Shown here in pieces: positions 17,881 through 27,170 of a stretch of 64,000 bases of DNA; positions within the stretch are counted from its first letter, which is position 1; the number at the start of each line of letters is the position of its first letter. Source of the DNA: an uncultured Cycloclasticus sp. (GTDB taxonomy: Bacteria > Pseudomonadota > Gammaproteobacteria > Methylococcales > Cycloclasticaceae); the NCBI GenBank assembly GCA_913057515.1, contig CAJXOJ010000011.1:16288-80287 (forward strand), written 5' to 3'. The position numbers and the translations under genes were made by a program. Below the pieces are notes generated by a model. It was not told the DNA's origin and did no database searches. It saw only the letters and a list, made by a program, of their open reading frames with translations.

Positions 17881-18026
17881 ATCGGTTTTATTTTGTACAA
17901 TAATTTATAAAATAGTGTTTATTTTACATACATTGCTTGCTATAGACCTCGTAAATCACCGAAAATACGCAGTTACGTTTAGTGTGTCCGTGTGAACGCA
18001 TCAACAAGCTAGTACTTGGAGCAAAT

Positions 18027-18263
18027 ATGCCTATATATGAATATGAATGCAGCGCCTGTAAGCATCGCTGTGAAGCATTACGAAAAATAAGTGACGCGCC
18101 GTTAACTAAGTGTCCAGAATGTGGAAAGGATACCTTGAGTAAGCTGATGTCTGCCTCAGGCTTTCGTTTGAAGGGAGAGGGTTGGTATGAAACGGACTTT
18201 AAAAGCGGTAAAAAGAAGAATTTAGCAGAAGGTTCGTCAAAGAAATCTGGTGAAAATAAGTAG
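18027..18263 (+). CDS. FmdB-type zinc-ribbon protein
   Basis: A 78-residue protein starting MPIYEYECSACKHRCE, with CxxC (SACKH) and CPECG knuckles forming a zinc ribbon, and a lysine-rich tail. This is the FmdB/CxxC_CxxC_SSSS regulatory-protein family, function not settled. The start is the ATG at 18027, preceded by TTGGAG; the frame is open further upstream to a GTG at 17982, but those residues are not family-like. It lies just ahead of aspS, a common gammaproteobacterial arrangement, with a hairpin between them. Confidence 0.88.
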   Translation: MPIYEYECSACKHRCEALRKISDAPLTKCPECGKDTLSKLMSASGFRLKGEGWYETDFKSGKKKNLAEGSSKKSGENK

Positions 18264-18267
18264 CCAA

Positions 18268-18306
18268 ATCAGCTTTTACCCCAGCAGTCTGTTGGGAAAA
18301 GCTGAT
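18268..18306. other. long hairpin between fmdB and aspS
   Basis: ATCAGCTTTT and AAAAGCTGAT are perfect 10-base arms, and CCCA/TGGG extends the stem inwards around a small bulge. There is no T-run after it, so it is a poor intrinsic terminator; it may control readthrough into aspS or protect the fmdB mRNA end. Confidence 0.5.
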
Positions 18307-18364
18307 AACGCGATGGCTGATAAGGCCGTTCAAATAAACATAATACAAGTGTAAGGAAATAGAG

Positions 18365-20152
18365 ATGATGCGTAGTCATTATTGTGGTGATATTAATGAA
18401 AGCCACTTAGATCAAGAAGTTGAAATTTGTGGCTGGGTACATAGAAGGCGCGACCATGGCGGCGTTATTTTTATTGATTTGCGTGACCGCGAAGGAATTG
18501 TTCAGGTGGTTTTTGACCCCGACCGAGCAGAGTCGTTTGCGGTGGCAGAAAGTGTACGTGGTGAATACGTATTAAAACTGAAAGGACGTGTTCGCCCACG
18601 CCCTGAAGGGACCATTAATGAAAAAATGAAGACGGGTAAAATTGAGTTACTCGGTCTAGATTTGGATATTTTGAATCGTTCAGAAACAACGCCTATTCAA
18701 GTAGATGGGGATATTGAAGTGAACGAAGAAACGCGACTACGTTACCGTTATATTGATTTACGTCGTCCAGAGATGTTGGAAAAAATTCGTCTGCGCCGCG
18801 ATGTTACATTGAACCTTCGTCGCTTTTTAGAAGATGAGAAATTCTATGAAATAGAAACACCTTTTTTAACCAAAGCGACACCAGAAGGTGCACGTGATTA
18901 TTTAGTGCCAAGCCGTACGCATGAAAATAGTTTTTTCGCGTTGCCTCAGTCACCACAATTGTTTAAGCAGTTACTCATGATCGCGGGCATGGACCGTTAC
19001 TATCAAGTTGTTCGATGTTTCCGCGATGAAGATTTACGAGCAGATCGCCAGCCAGAATTCACTCAGCTAGATATTGAAACTTCGTTTATGGACGAAGGAG
19101 AAATTATGGGCTTGATGGAAGGCATGATTCGTCGTCTGTTTAATGAAGTGATTGATGTTCAATTACCCGATGCATTTCCGCAAATGACCTACGCAGAAGC
19201 GATGGATGTTTACGGAACAGATCGCCCCGACTTGCGTAACCCCTTAGTGTTAACAGATGTCGGTGATTTAATGGCAGGCGTTGAATTTAAAGTATTCTCT
19301 GGCCCTGCCAATAGTGATGATGGACGTGTGGCTGCTTTGAGAGTGCCTGGTGCTAGCTCGTTAAGCCGTAAGGATATTGATGGTTACACCAAGTATGTCA
19401 GCATATATGGCGCAAAAGGCTTGGCATATATCAAAGTGAATGACCGAGCGGCAGGTATTGAAGGCTTGCAATCACCGATACTGAAATTCTTGCCAGACGA
19501 TGTGGTGGAAAGCATCATGCAGCGTACCGAGGCGGAAACGGGAGACATTGTTTTCTTTGGTGCCGACAAAACTAAAGTAGTGAACGAAGCACTGGGCGCC
19601 TTGCGCGATAAAATTGGTAAAGACCAAGGCTTGCTAGAAGGTGACTGGAAACCTGTTTGGGTTGTTGACTTTCCAATGTTTGACTGGGATGAAAAATCTA
19701 GCCGTTGGAATGCTATTCATCACCCGTTTACGGCGCCGTCTTGTGATGCTGACGAGCTTAAAGCGAATACAGGTAAGGCCTTATCTAGAGCTTATGACTT
19801 AGTGCTTAATGGCACCGAAGTAGGTGGTGGCTCTATTCGTATTCATAAAACTGATATGCAGCAAGTGGTATTTGACTTGCTAGGAATGGATGCAGAAGAA
19901 TCACAAGAAAAATTTGGCTTCTTATTAGATGCGTTGAAATACGGCTGTCCTCCACATGGTGGAATGGCGTTTGGCTTGGATCGCCTGGTTATGTTGATGT
20001 CAGGGGCTTCAACCATCCGTGATGTGATGGCATTCCCGAAAACACAAACAGCTGCCTGCCCATTAACGTCAGCACCTGCAATGGTTAGTGATGCGCAGTT
20101 AAAAGAACTCGGCATACGGTTAAGGAAACCACCCGTGCTTGAGGCAGAATAA
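18365..20152 (+). CDS. aspS: aspartyl-tRNA synthetase
   Basis: A 595-residue bacterial-type AspRS, class II, with an N-terminal OB anticodon-binding domain (about 1-110; [20 protein letters not shown]), the catalytic core ([32 protein letters not shown] as motif 2) and [16 protein letters not shown] as motif 3, with the bacterial GAD insertion at about 290-420. Length is as in E. coli (590). Start: AAGGA precedes ATGATG; the second ATG at 18368 (MRSHYCGDI) is as likely. nadA follows after 9 bases. Whether it also charges tRNA-Asn cannot be read from the sequence. Confidence 0.97.
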   Translation: MMRSHYCGDINESHLDQEVEICGWVHRRRDHGGVIFIDLRDREGIVQVVFDPDRAESFAVAESVRGEYVLKLKGRVRPRPEGTINEKMKTGKIELLGLDLDILNRSETTPIQVDGDIEVNEETRLRYRYIDLRRPEMLEKIRLRRDVTLNLRRFLEDEKFYEIETPFLTKATPEGARDYLVPSRTHENSFFALPQSPQLFKQLLMIAGMDRYYQVVRCFRDEDLRADRQPEFTQLDIETSFMDEGEIMGLMEGMIRRLFNEVIDVQLPDAFPQMTYAEAMDVYGTDRPDLRNPLVLTDVGDLMAGVEFKVFSGPANSDDGRVAALRVPGASSLSRKDIDGYTKYVSIYGAKGLAYIKVNDRAAGIEGLQSPILKFLPDDVVESIMQRTEAETGDIVFFGADKTKVVNEALGALRDKIGKDQGLLEGDWKPVWVVDFPMFDWDEKSSRWNAIHHPFTAPSCDADELKANTGKALSRAYDLVLNGTEVGGGSIRIHKTDMQQVVFDLLGMDAEESQEKFGFLLDALKYGCPPHGGMAFGLDRLVMLMSGASTIRDVMAFPKTQTAACPLTSAPAMVSDAQLKELGIRLRKPPVLEAE

Positions 20153-20161
20153 GGAACGATT

Positions 20162-21250
20162 ATGGCATTTGCGATACAAGATTATTCACTATTAAGCGAT
20201 GAAGAATGCGATCAGCGTATTCAAGCGGCAAAAGAAAAACTGGCTGAGCGTTGTGTCATTTTAGGTCACCATTATCAGCGTAATGAAGTATTTAAACATG
20301 CAGATGTCAGTGGCGATTCGTTAAAGCTTTCTAGCTATGCAGCTAATTCTGAAGCCGAATATATTGTCTTTTGTGGTGTTCACTTTATGGCAGAAGTGTC
20401 AGATATTTTGTCACGTCCTGAACAAATAACCATTTTGCCGGATTTAGCAGCCGGTTGCTCAATGGCCGATATGGCTAACAGAGTTAATGTGGAGCGTAGT
20501 TGGAATGAACTTAACAGCATTATAAATGCGGATGAGCAAGTAACGCCCGTTACCTATATTAATTCAGCAGCTGATTTAAAGGCATTTTGTGGACGCCATG
20601 ATGGTATTGTTTGTACCTCATCGAATGCGAAACAAGTACTGGATTGGTGTTTTGAAAAACGTGAGAAGATCCTGTTTTTCCCTGATGAACACCTGGGTCG
20701 AAATACCGGTTATCGTATGGGAATCCCACTTGAAGAAATGGTTGTTTGGGATTTTAACCAACCGATGGGCGGCTTAACTAAAGAACAAATCCTGAATGCA
20801 AAAATGATTCTGTGGAAAGGCTTTTGTTCGGTGCATCAGATGTTTCAATCAAAACAAATTGATGACTTTAAAAAGAAACACCCAGAAACGATTATTATCG
20901 CCCACCCAGAAGCTAACTTTGAAGTTTGTGAGCAAGCCGATTATGTAGGCTCAACCGAAATGATTTTAAAAACGGTAAGAGAAGCAAAACCGAATACGCG
21001 CTGGCTCGTTGCAACAGAGCTTAATTTGGTCAATCGCTTAAAAGAAGAAGTAAAGGGTCAGGGTAAGCAGGTTCATTTTATGTCGCCGACGGTTGCGATG
21101 TGTTCAACCATGTTTAGAACCGATCCGCAGCACTTAGCTTGGGTGTTGGAGAACTTGGTTGAAGGCACAGTCGTTAATCAAATACAGGTAAATGATGACG
21201 ATAAGCAGATGGCTAAAAAAGCATTAGAGAATATGCTGTCACTTTTTTAG
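20162..21250 (+). CDS. nadA: quinolinate synthase
   Basis: A 362-residue NadA condensing iminoaspartate with dihydroxyacetone phosphate, the second step of NAD synthesis. Substrate motif GHHYQRNEVF lies near residue 35; the [4Fe-4S] cysteine candidates sit in DLKAFCGRHDG, CTSSNAKQVL and SPTVAMCSTMFRTDP. It follows aspS by 9 bases with an AAGGA ribosome site, so the two are probably co-transcribed. The 177 bases after its stop contain no gene or terminator that I can recognise. Confidence 0.95.
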   Translation: MAFAIQDYSLLSDEECDQRIQAAKEKLAERCVILGHHYQRNEVFKHADVSGDSLKLSSYAANSEAEYIVFCGVHFMAEVSDILSRPEQITILPDLAAGCSMADMANRVNVERSWNELNSIINADEQVTPVTYINSAADLKAFCGRHDGIVCTSSNAKQVLDWCFEKREKILFFPDEHLGRNTGYRMGIPLEEMVVWDFNQPMGGLTKEQILNAKMILWKGFCSVHQMFQSKQIDDFKKKHPETIIIAHPEANFEVCEQADYVGSTEMILKTVREAKPNTRWLVATELNLVNRLKEEVKGQGKQVHFMSPTVAMCSTMFRTDPQHLAWVLENLVEGTVVNQIQVNDDDKQMAKKALENMLSLF

Positions 21251-21427
21251 AGCCGTTTGTTAGCCCAGACTGGCAAGTTAATAAGTTGAAAGAAGGTTAG
21301 CGCTGAGTTTACAAAGCGTTACAGCATTAAAACTCCATCATGCCTGTTTTCTGTTAATGAAGTTTATAAGAAAACTATCGCATAAAGCGCATGGGGTTTA
21401 TTTGAGTGGGCTGAATAGCTAAAGGTA

Positions 21428-23359
21428 TTACTGACTCTTTTCAATTTTTTGAATGGCATCTTTCAGTTCTTGTATATGCAGGCTGTAATCGCGTTTTAGC
21501 CTTGGGTTTTTATTCGCCTGTTCAATTTGATCTAATACAATGCTTGCCGCTACCGGTTGCTTAAGCGCTAAGAAAATATTCCCCATTTCAAATAATGGGT
21601 TTATAAACGTCTTATTTAAATTAAATGCTTGTTGGTGTGCGTTGATGGCGCCCAATGTGTTGCCTGTTGTTAAATAGGCTTTGGCTAAAAAGTAGTGATA
21701 AGTGGATGCTTGTTGAGTCGGACCTAGTTTTTTTAAGATAACCGTTAGCCACTCAATGAAATAAGGTTGCAATGGTTTGAAGGCCTCATTAGTTAGGTGG
21801 GTGCTAATATGTGCTAAAGCAATTTGTGTTGAGGCGGAAAAAGGATTCTCCTTTAGCTTACTTTTAATTTCATTGATTAGCTCATCACTTAACGGTTTTT
21901 TTAATAAAGCTGCCAATACCAGACTGTTGATGGCATAAGAGCTTTCAGTAGGGGCTAGTTTTCGAGCGATATTAATGGCGTCTTCTGCCACTTTATAATG
22001 TTGGGTTTTATAGGCGGTGTTACTTAGTAGAGCTTGTGTGGCAGGTGATTTAGGGTGGTGGGAAGCTTCGTATTGGGCGAGGTGAAAATTATCCTTCCAT
22101 TCATAACTACGAAGCGTTGTTGTTAGCGCGAATATAATAAAAAAGCCTCCACAGACTAGAGCATATCTTTTTTTATTAAACGGCTGGCTATGAATAAGTA
22201 GCCCTGTTAACGCAATAATAATCCCGATTGAGGCAAAATGGTTGCGGTGTTCATGAGCGATTTCAAGGCCAAAAATAGTGGATTCCATTAAGTGAGCGGT
22301 AAAAAAAAGTAATATACCAAAGGCAAATAAGGGTTTTTTCTCTCTTGCTTGGATGGCAACAATGATAAGGCTAACGATAAAAATAAGTGCGACGAGGGTT
22401 GTCCAAGGGTCAATAATCGAGCTAGAAAGAACGATATCATCATGAAAAAGCCCAAGAGCATTAATGCGAGGCAAAACAATGAGCGAGATATAAAAGCACA
22501 GGACTCTAGCTTCTGTGAGTGCTCGTTCAGTTAAAGTAAAGGCTCTATTGTCATAGCCATTGTTGGCATAATTTAAAACATAAAGTCCTAGTGCAATGGT
22601 TATTAGGCTTAGGCTTAAGCCAATGGCCCGTTTGTTTCGTTGGGATAAGCTGCTAACCAAAGTCCAAGGTGATTTTTGGTAAAAAAATACCCATTCAATT
22701 AATAAGCAATAAAGCGGGATTAGCAGAGCGTTCTCTTTGCTGAAAATAGCGAGTAGAAAGCTGATAAAGCTTGCTGAATAAAACATGGTGTTTTTAAACG
22801 CGCCAGGTTGACTGTTGCACCGTGCTTTAAGATAAAAAATAAGTGTAGCTAAAGTGAATAAAGTGCTTAAAGACGTCATTCTTTGCACGATATACAGGAC
22901 GCTGGTTAGGTTAATGGGATGGACGGCCCACAACAAAGCGATTGAAAAAGCAATAAAAGCCAGCGCTTGGCTTCTAATGGCGGTGCTTTTTTGAACGCTC
23001 GGTAGTTGTATAATTTGTAGGTAAAAAATAAAGAGTAGCCAGGCACATAAAACTTGGATGACAACGTTGGTTATTTTGAATGAAAAAGCGTGATAGCCTT
23101 CTGCGAAATAGTAGTTAAGCGCGAAGCTTAGCATAGCAATGGGCCTTTTTAGTGGTCCAGCCATGCCTGACATGGCAGCATCAATTAGGTTGGGTGTGTT
23201 TAGCTGGGTAAGTCTTAGCTGGGTGTTGTTTTGTATGTTTTCGTGGTCATCAAAAACAAAAGACCCGAACATGCCTTGTTGATAAATCAGAGTAGTTGCT
23301 AGGGCTATAGTAAAAAAGAAAAAAGCGAACAGATTTTTTGAAGAAGCGGGTGTGGTCAT
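21428..23359 (-). CDS. GT-C-like membrane protein with C-terminal TPRs, candidate pilin glycosyltransferase
   Basis: A 643-residue protein. Residues 1-400 hold about ten membrane helices and the pattern FVFDDHENIQNN near residue 34, followed by LKRPIAMLSFALNYYF and HAFSFKITNVVIQ. That arrangement (Asp-Asp in the first external loop, RP, then FxxxN) is typical of TMTC/ArnT-like GT-C glycosyltransferases. Residues about 440-640 are TPR-like helices. It lies 61 bases downstream of the type IV pilin gene, beyond a terminator. Pilin-modifying glycosyltransferases are often found at that position, so a pilin O-glycosyltransferase is a fair inference; no sequence match to TfpO, TfpW or PglL is claimed. 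Confidence 0.7.
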   Translation of the reverse strand: MTTPASSKNLFAFFFFTIALATTLIYQQGMFGSFVFDDHENIQNNTQLRLTQLNTPNLIDAAMSGMAGPLKRPIAMLSFALNYYFAEGYHAFSFKITNVVIQVLCAWLLFIFYLQIIQLPSVQKSTAIRSQALAFIAFSIALLWAVHPINLTSVLYIVQRMTSLSTLFTLATLIFYLKARCNSQPGAFKNTMFYSASFISFLLAIFSKENALLIPLYCLLIEWVFFYQKSPWTLVSSLSQRNKRAIGLSLSLITIALGLYVLNYANNGYDNRAFTLTERALTEARVLCFYISLIVLPRINALGLFHDDIVLSSSIIDPWTTLVALIFIVSLIIVAIQAREKKPLFAFGILLFFTAHLMESTIFGLEIAHEHRNHFASIGIIIALTGLLIHSQPFNKKRYALVCGGFFIIFALTTTLRSYEWKDNFHLAQYEASHHPKSPATQALLSNTAYKTQHYKVAEDAINIARKLAPTESSYAINSLVLAALLKKPLSDELINEIKSKLKENPFSASTQIALAHISTHLTNEAFKPLQPYFIEWLTVILKKLGPTQQASTYHYFLAKAYLTTGNTLGAINAHQQAFNLNKTFINPLFEMGNIFLALKQPVAASIVLDQIEQANKNPRLKRDYSLHIQELKDAIQKIEKSQ

Positions 23360-23384
23360 AACTATGAATATAGTTAACAGAAAT

Positions 23385-23416
23385 AAAAAAGGCGACCATT
23401 TGGCCGCCTTTTTTTT
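23385..23416. terminator. intrinsic terminator after pilA
   Basis: GGCGACCA and TGGCCGCC form a stem with one mismatch and a 2-base loop, flanked by six A on one side and eight T on the other, so it can stop transcripts in both directions. It lies 5 bases after the pilA stop and should limit readthrough into the GT-C gene, giving excess pilin mRNA. Confidence 0.85.
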
Positions 23417-23420
23417 ATAC

Positions 23421-23876
23421 TTAAGATTTAGGTAAGAACTTAGCCGGCATGTCGACTGAGTCTATGCTCCACTCTAATGCTGAACGACCCTTTGACTCTG
23501 GAGTCATAGTGTATGTCTTATCTGCAGCATCCCCTAACTCTGGTAGACCTCTAAGTTCTATAGTAATTACACCATTAGTGCCCACAGTGACACTTGAAGC
23601 ATATTTTGCGCCATATGAAACAGGTAATGAGATTCCCACTTCATCATTGCTGTCCGCGCCATTTAATGTGCCTTTTTCACTAAAATAAATATCAACCGCT
23701 GTTTTAGCTGGGCCTGACATAGAAGCGGCTTCACTGACCTTTGCCTTAATTGTATAGTCAGAATAAGCGGGAATCGCAATTGCCGCCAAAATGCCAATAA
23801 TCGCCACTACGATCATGAGTTCAATCAGGGTAAAACCTTTTTGAGCGGTATGTTTCATTGTTTGTAAGTTTTTCAT
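23421..23876 (-). CDS. pilA: type IV major pilin PilA, lacking the C-terminal disulfide
   Basis: A 151-residue type IVa prepilin. The prepilin-peptidase site is QKG/FTLIELMIVVAIIGI, cleaved after Gly14, with Glu5 of the mature chain present and the usual N-terminal helix. Mature length is about 137 residues. Unusual: there is no cysteine anywhere, though type IVa pilins normally close a D-loop disulfide at the C-terminus. The end reads ALEWSID...FLPKS-stop, where related pilins have WxC ... LPxxC. The C-terminal Ser recalls pilins glycosylated on that residue. Start ATG at 23876 has AAGGAA 8 bases upstream. A sigma-54 promoter lies upstream and pilR-pilS follow in the same direction. Confidence 0.93.
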   Translation of the reverse strand: MKNLQTMKHTAQKGFTLIELMIVVAIIGILAAIAIPAYSDYTIKAKVSEAASMSGPAKTAVDIYFSEKGTLNGADSNDEVGISLPVSYGAKYASSVTVGTNGVITIELRGLPELGDAADKTYTMTPESKGRSALEWSIDSVDMPAKFLPKS

Positions 23877-23925
23877 TGTTTATTTCCTTATTAAAATATT
23901 GTTAGTTTTCTTGCATGGTATATAA

Positions 23926-23941
23926 AGCATTAAGTGTGCCG
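23926..23941 (-). promoter_or_regulatory. sigma-54 promoter of pilA
   Basis: On the minus strand the site reads CGGCACACTTAATGCT: GG and GC are exactly 10 bases apart, matching the TGGCAC-N5-TTGCA consensus at the key -24 and -12 positions. Transcription would begin near 23915, leaving a leader of about 40 bases before pilA. PilR, the sigma-54 activator, is encoded next door. Confidence 0.85.
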
Positions 23942-24067
23942 AGTAGCCTCTTAATACAGTATTTTTTTAACGAATTGATTTTTATAGATAAAATCAAATT
24001 CCATTTTGCTTCGTTAGTATGCTCAGGCAAAGAAAGGTCATAAAGTGACGCTATGGGTCACTTTATG

Positions 24068-25438
24068 TCAATCGTTCAGGCCTAATTTTTTTAAGCGATA
24101 ACGCAACGCGCGAAAGGTGATGCCAAGTTCTTTGGCGGCGGCTGTTTTATTCCAGCGTGTTTTTTCTAGCGCATTGGTGATGGCTTCTTTCTCTAAGCTG
24201 TCAAGATAGTCTTCTAACGGTGCTTCTTGACTTGGGAGACTTGTTTTTTGTGCTGGGTTTTTAATACCGCTAGTCTGGGCGGCAGCGTCTTTAATATTAT
24301 TGGGCAGTTGTAAGTCTGTTTGATGAATAATGCCGTTTTCACAAAGAGTGAAAGCGCGTTCGAGTATATTTTCTAATTCACGCACATTACCGGGAAAAGT
24401 GTATTGAGCGAGTGCTTTTAACGCAGTGTCGGTGAGCTTGGTCGGGCTATTATTCTCGGCGTTTAGTTTTTGTAAAATGTGTTTGGTCAGCTGTGTAATA
24501 TCTTCTGCACGTTCGCGTAGAGGAGGTAACGGTAGCTCGATAACATTAATTCTATAATATAAATCTTGCCGAAAACTGCCTTGCTCAACTAACTGAGGAA
24601 GGTTTTTATGGGTGGCGCTTAATATCCTTACGTCAATGGGTTGTTCTGTATCGCTGCCAATGGGGCGAATGCTTTTTTCTTGAATTGCACGTAATAATTT
24701 AACTTGCATATGCAGAGGTAAATCGGCAACTTCATCTAAAAATAAGGTGCCGCCACTGGCTGTTTGAAAAAGACCTGGTTTGTCAGCAATGGCACCGGTG
24801 AAACTGCCTTTTTTATGACCAAAAAACTCACTCTCCATGAGTTCCTGTGGAATAGCGCCACAGTTTATTGGTACAAAGGCTTGATGCGATCGTGGACCTT
24901 TTTCATGAATCAGCTTGGCGACCAACTCTTTACCGGTTCCAGACTCACCGCTGATGTAGATCGGTGCTTGGCTACGAGCCAGCTTGGCAATTTTTGCACG
25001 TACGTTTGCCATCACAACGGAGTCACCTAATAGTTGATCTCGGCTGCGCCTATCAACGGGTTCTGTTGGGTCGTTAATTTTAATAGCAGAGCTTACGAGA
25101 CTTTTTAAGCTTTTGAGATCTACAGGCTTGGAAACAAAATCAAAAGCGCCAAGCTTTAATGCCTTGACTGCAATGTCCATACTGCCAAAGGCAGTAATAA
25201 CGGCAGTGGGTAGATTGGGGTTGTTTTTTTGGATGTGTTTAACGAGTTCTAGGCCATTCCCATCCGGCAATTGAAGGTCTGTTAGACAAATATCAAAGGC
25301 GTGTGTTTTTAGTAATCTTTTTGCTGCGGCTAAGTCTTGTGCTGGTTTGCTCGAAATATTCATGCGAGACAGAGTGATTTCTAATAACTCAAGAATATCG
25401 GGTTCGTCGTCAACAATAAGAGCAAGCGCTTGGGTCAT
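24068..25438 (-). CDS. pilR: sigma-54 response regulator PilR
   Basis: A 456-residue NtrC-family activator: receiver domain (about 5-117; VDDEP acidic pocket, phospho-Asp in CLTDLQLPDG), AAA+ domain (about 137-370; Walker A GESGTGKE, sigma-54 contact loop GSFTGA, LFLDEVADLP) and a C-terminal Fis-type HTH (about 410-456; WNKTAAAKELGITFRAL). It activates pilA through the sigma-54 promoter. The contact loop is GSFTGA rather than the common GAFTGA, a conservative change. It follows pilS by 6 bases; pilA comes after 191 bases. Confidence 0.94.
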   Translation of the reverse strand: MTQALALIVDDEPDILELLEITLSRMNISSKPAQDLAAAKRLLKTHAFDICLTDLQLPDGNGLELVKHIQKNNPNLPTAVITAFGSMDIAVKALKLGAFDFVSKPVDLKSLKSLVSSAIKINDPTEPVDRRSRDQLLGDSVVMANVRAKIAKLARSQAPIYISGESGTGKELVAKLIHEKGPRSHQAFVPINCGAIPQELMESEFFGHKKGSFTGAIADKPGLFQTASGGTLFLDEVADLPLHMQVKLLRAIQEKSIRPIGSDTEQPIDVRILSATHKNLPQLVEQGSFRQDLYYRINVIELPLPPLRERAEDITQLTKHILQKLNAENNSPTKLTDTALKALAQYTFPGNVRELENILERAFTLCENGIIHQTDLQLPNNIKDAAAQTSGIKNPAQKTSLPSQEAPLEDYLDSLEKEAITNALEKTRWNKTAAAKELGITFRALRYRLKKLGLND

Positions 25439-25444
25439 AATGTG

Positions 25445-27076
25445 TTAAGTGTTGTTAATTAATAAGGTGAACGTACTGCCACCAGCCGCGTTAACTGAAT
25501 AGATTAATTTAGCATGATTTAGTTCGGCGAGTTGACTGGAAATATATAAACCTAGCCCCGTTCCAGAGCTGGAGGTGGTAAAAAATGGCTCAAAAATTTG
25601 CAAAGCGATGGTTTCTTCGATGCCTGTCCCATTATCGGTGATGCAAATAAAGTTACGTTGAGTGGCTTTATTAATGCCGCAACGGATTTCAATAAATGGT
25701 TGGGAGGGATTGCGCTGTCCATACTTTAGTGCATTACTACAAAGGTTGTCGATAATCTGTTTTAAGTGATTTTTATCAAATTGAATGTGGTTTATCTTAT
25801 GGCTGACTTTAATCACTATAGGGGATTCAGTTAAGCCAAACTGTTCCTTGAACTGTTCGTCAAACTCGGTAAGCCAATTTGATAGACGGATGTTTTCAAT
25901 ATGGCTATCTTCTTGCTTTGAAAGTTGAAGAATGCTTTTCACGATACTGTTCACGCGGCCTGTATGGTTGTGAATAATGTCGAGTAATCGTCGGTCTTCT
26001 TTTTCAATGGAGGGAGATTCGGATAATAACTCACCCGCGTGACTTATTGCGCCGAGAGGGTTACGAATTTCATGTGCGATACTGGCGGTTAAGCGACCTA
26101 GTGAGGCCAGTTTTCCTTGTTGGATTTGTTGGTCTAACGAGGAAAGGTCGTCTAAAAAGATAATGTAGGCGCTGTAGGTAAACGTATCAAGCTGGTTGAA
26201 ATGTAGTTTTATTCTGGGCGTGTTACTGCTAGCAGCGAGAATAGCCGAGTTTTCATTGGGTGACCGTAGCCATCGCTTAAATAGTTGAGAGCTTTCAGTA
26301 GAAATATCTGATAAAGAGGCACCAGTGGTGAGTTTTAGCCCCAGTAGGGTATTGGCGGCTTGGTTTGTAAGACGAATCGTTTGGTATTGATCGATAACAA
26401 TAATGCCGGATTGAAGGTGTTTAATGATGTAATCATTCAGTTGAATAAGGTCATCAATTTCACGGCTTTGTTCTAGGGCTAGCTGTTCAGATGTTTCAAC
26501 GCGTTTGGCTAGCACCAAGGCAAGTATAGCAATGGTGAAAAAAGAGGCGCTGAGTACACCTGCGTACATATAGGCGGTCTTTGCAAAGACATCGCCTATA
26601 TCGGCATACACTTGTTCGCCGAGGACTGCAAAGGTAGCGATAGCAGCGAAAACGAGTGCGCATTGCCCGCCTGCTAATAAACCACCTGCTGCAATGCTGA
26701 CGGCAAGAAGTATTCCAAGTCCGCTGGTGATGCCGCCACTAGCATGCATTAAGAGTGTTAGGAGAAGAATGTCGCTGATAATCTTGAGTTGGACTTGTCG
26801 AGCGTAAGGAATGTATGGTTTACGAATAAAGACCGTGCTAAAAAATATAAAAGCCAAATATGTTAGGCTGACGGACTGGAACAAAGTAGCATTGCTTTGG
26901 CCGAAAATAGAAGGGCCTGTGTGGCTGATAAAGAGCCCAAAAAAGGCTAACGAAAGAACCATCTGATAAGCATGGAAAACTTTAAGGGTTCGCCAAGCTT
27001 GTTCGGCCGGCAGGTAGAAACCGCTCCCAAATGGGCAGGTTTTTACAAATTCGCTTTGTTTCGGTGCAGAATGCAT
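25445..27076 (-). CDS. pilS: sensor histidine kinase PilS
   Basis: A 543-residue membrane kinase: about six N-terminal membrane helices (residues 35-205), a PAS domain (about 220-330; QTIRLTNQAANTLLGL), HisKA with phospho-His in TASIAHEIRNPLGAISHA, and an HATPase with N box NLCSNALKYG and G boxes CITDNGTGI and GTGLGLYI. It pairs with PilR for type IV pilin control, as in Pseudomonas, where the membrane domain senses pilin itself. It begins divergent from sucC, with 94 bases between. Confidence 0.93.
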   Translation of the reverse strand: MHSAPKQSEFVKTCPFGSGFYLPAEQAWRTLKVFHAYQMVLSLAFFGLFISHTGPSIFGQSNATLFQSVSLTYLAFIFFSTVFIRKPYIPYARQVQLKIISDILLLTLLMHASGGITSGLGILLAVSIAAGGLLAGGQCALVFAAIATFAVLGEQVYADIGDVFAKTAYMYAGVLSASFFTIAILALVLAKRVETSEQLALEQSREIDDLIQLNDYIIKHLQSGIIVIDQYQTIRLTNQAANTLLGLKLTTGASLSDISTESSQLFKRWLRSPNENSAILAASSNTPRIKLHFNQLDTFTYSAYIIFLDDLSSLDQQIQQGKLASLGRLTASIAHEIRNPLGAISHAGELLSESPSIEKEDRRLLDIIHNHTGRVNSIVKSILQLSKQEDSHIENIRLSNWLTEFDEQFKEQFGLTESPIVIKVSHKINHIQFDKNHLKQIIDNLCSNALKYGQRNPSQPFIEIRCGINKATQRNFICITDNGTGIEETIALQIFEPFFTTSSSGTGLGLYISSQLAELNHAKLIYSVNAAGGSTFTLLINNT

Positions 27077-27170
27077 GGGCTTATTTATAGCTAGGCGGCT
27101 GATTTAAGCTTTAAAATCAATTAGAATAGCTGAGTTAAGTTAGTCATAGATTAATAATAGAGGAATTTGA

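Noticed and set aside
17982..18026. N-terminal extension of the FmdB-type protein
   Set aside because: It begins at GTG and contains no family residues; MPIYEYEC at 18027 has its own ribosome site.
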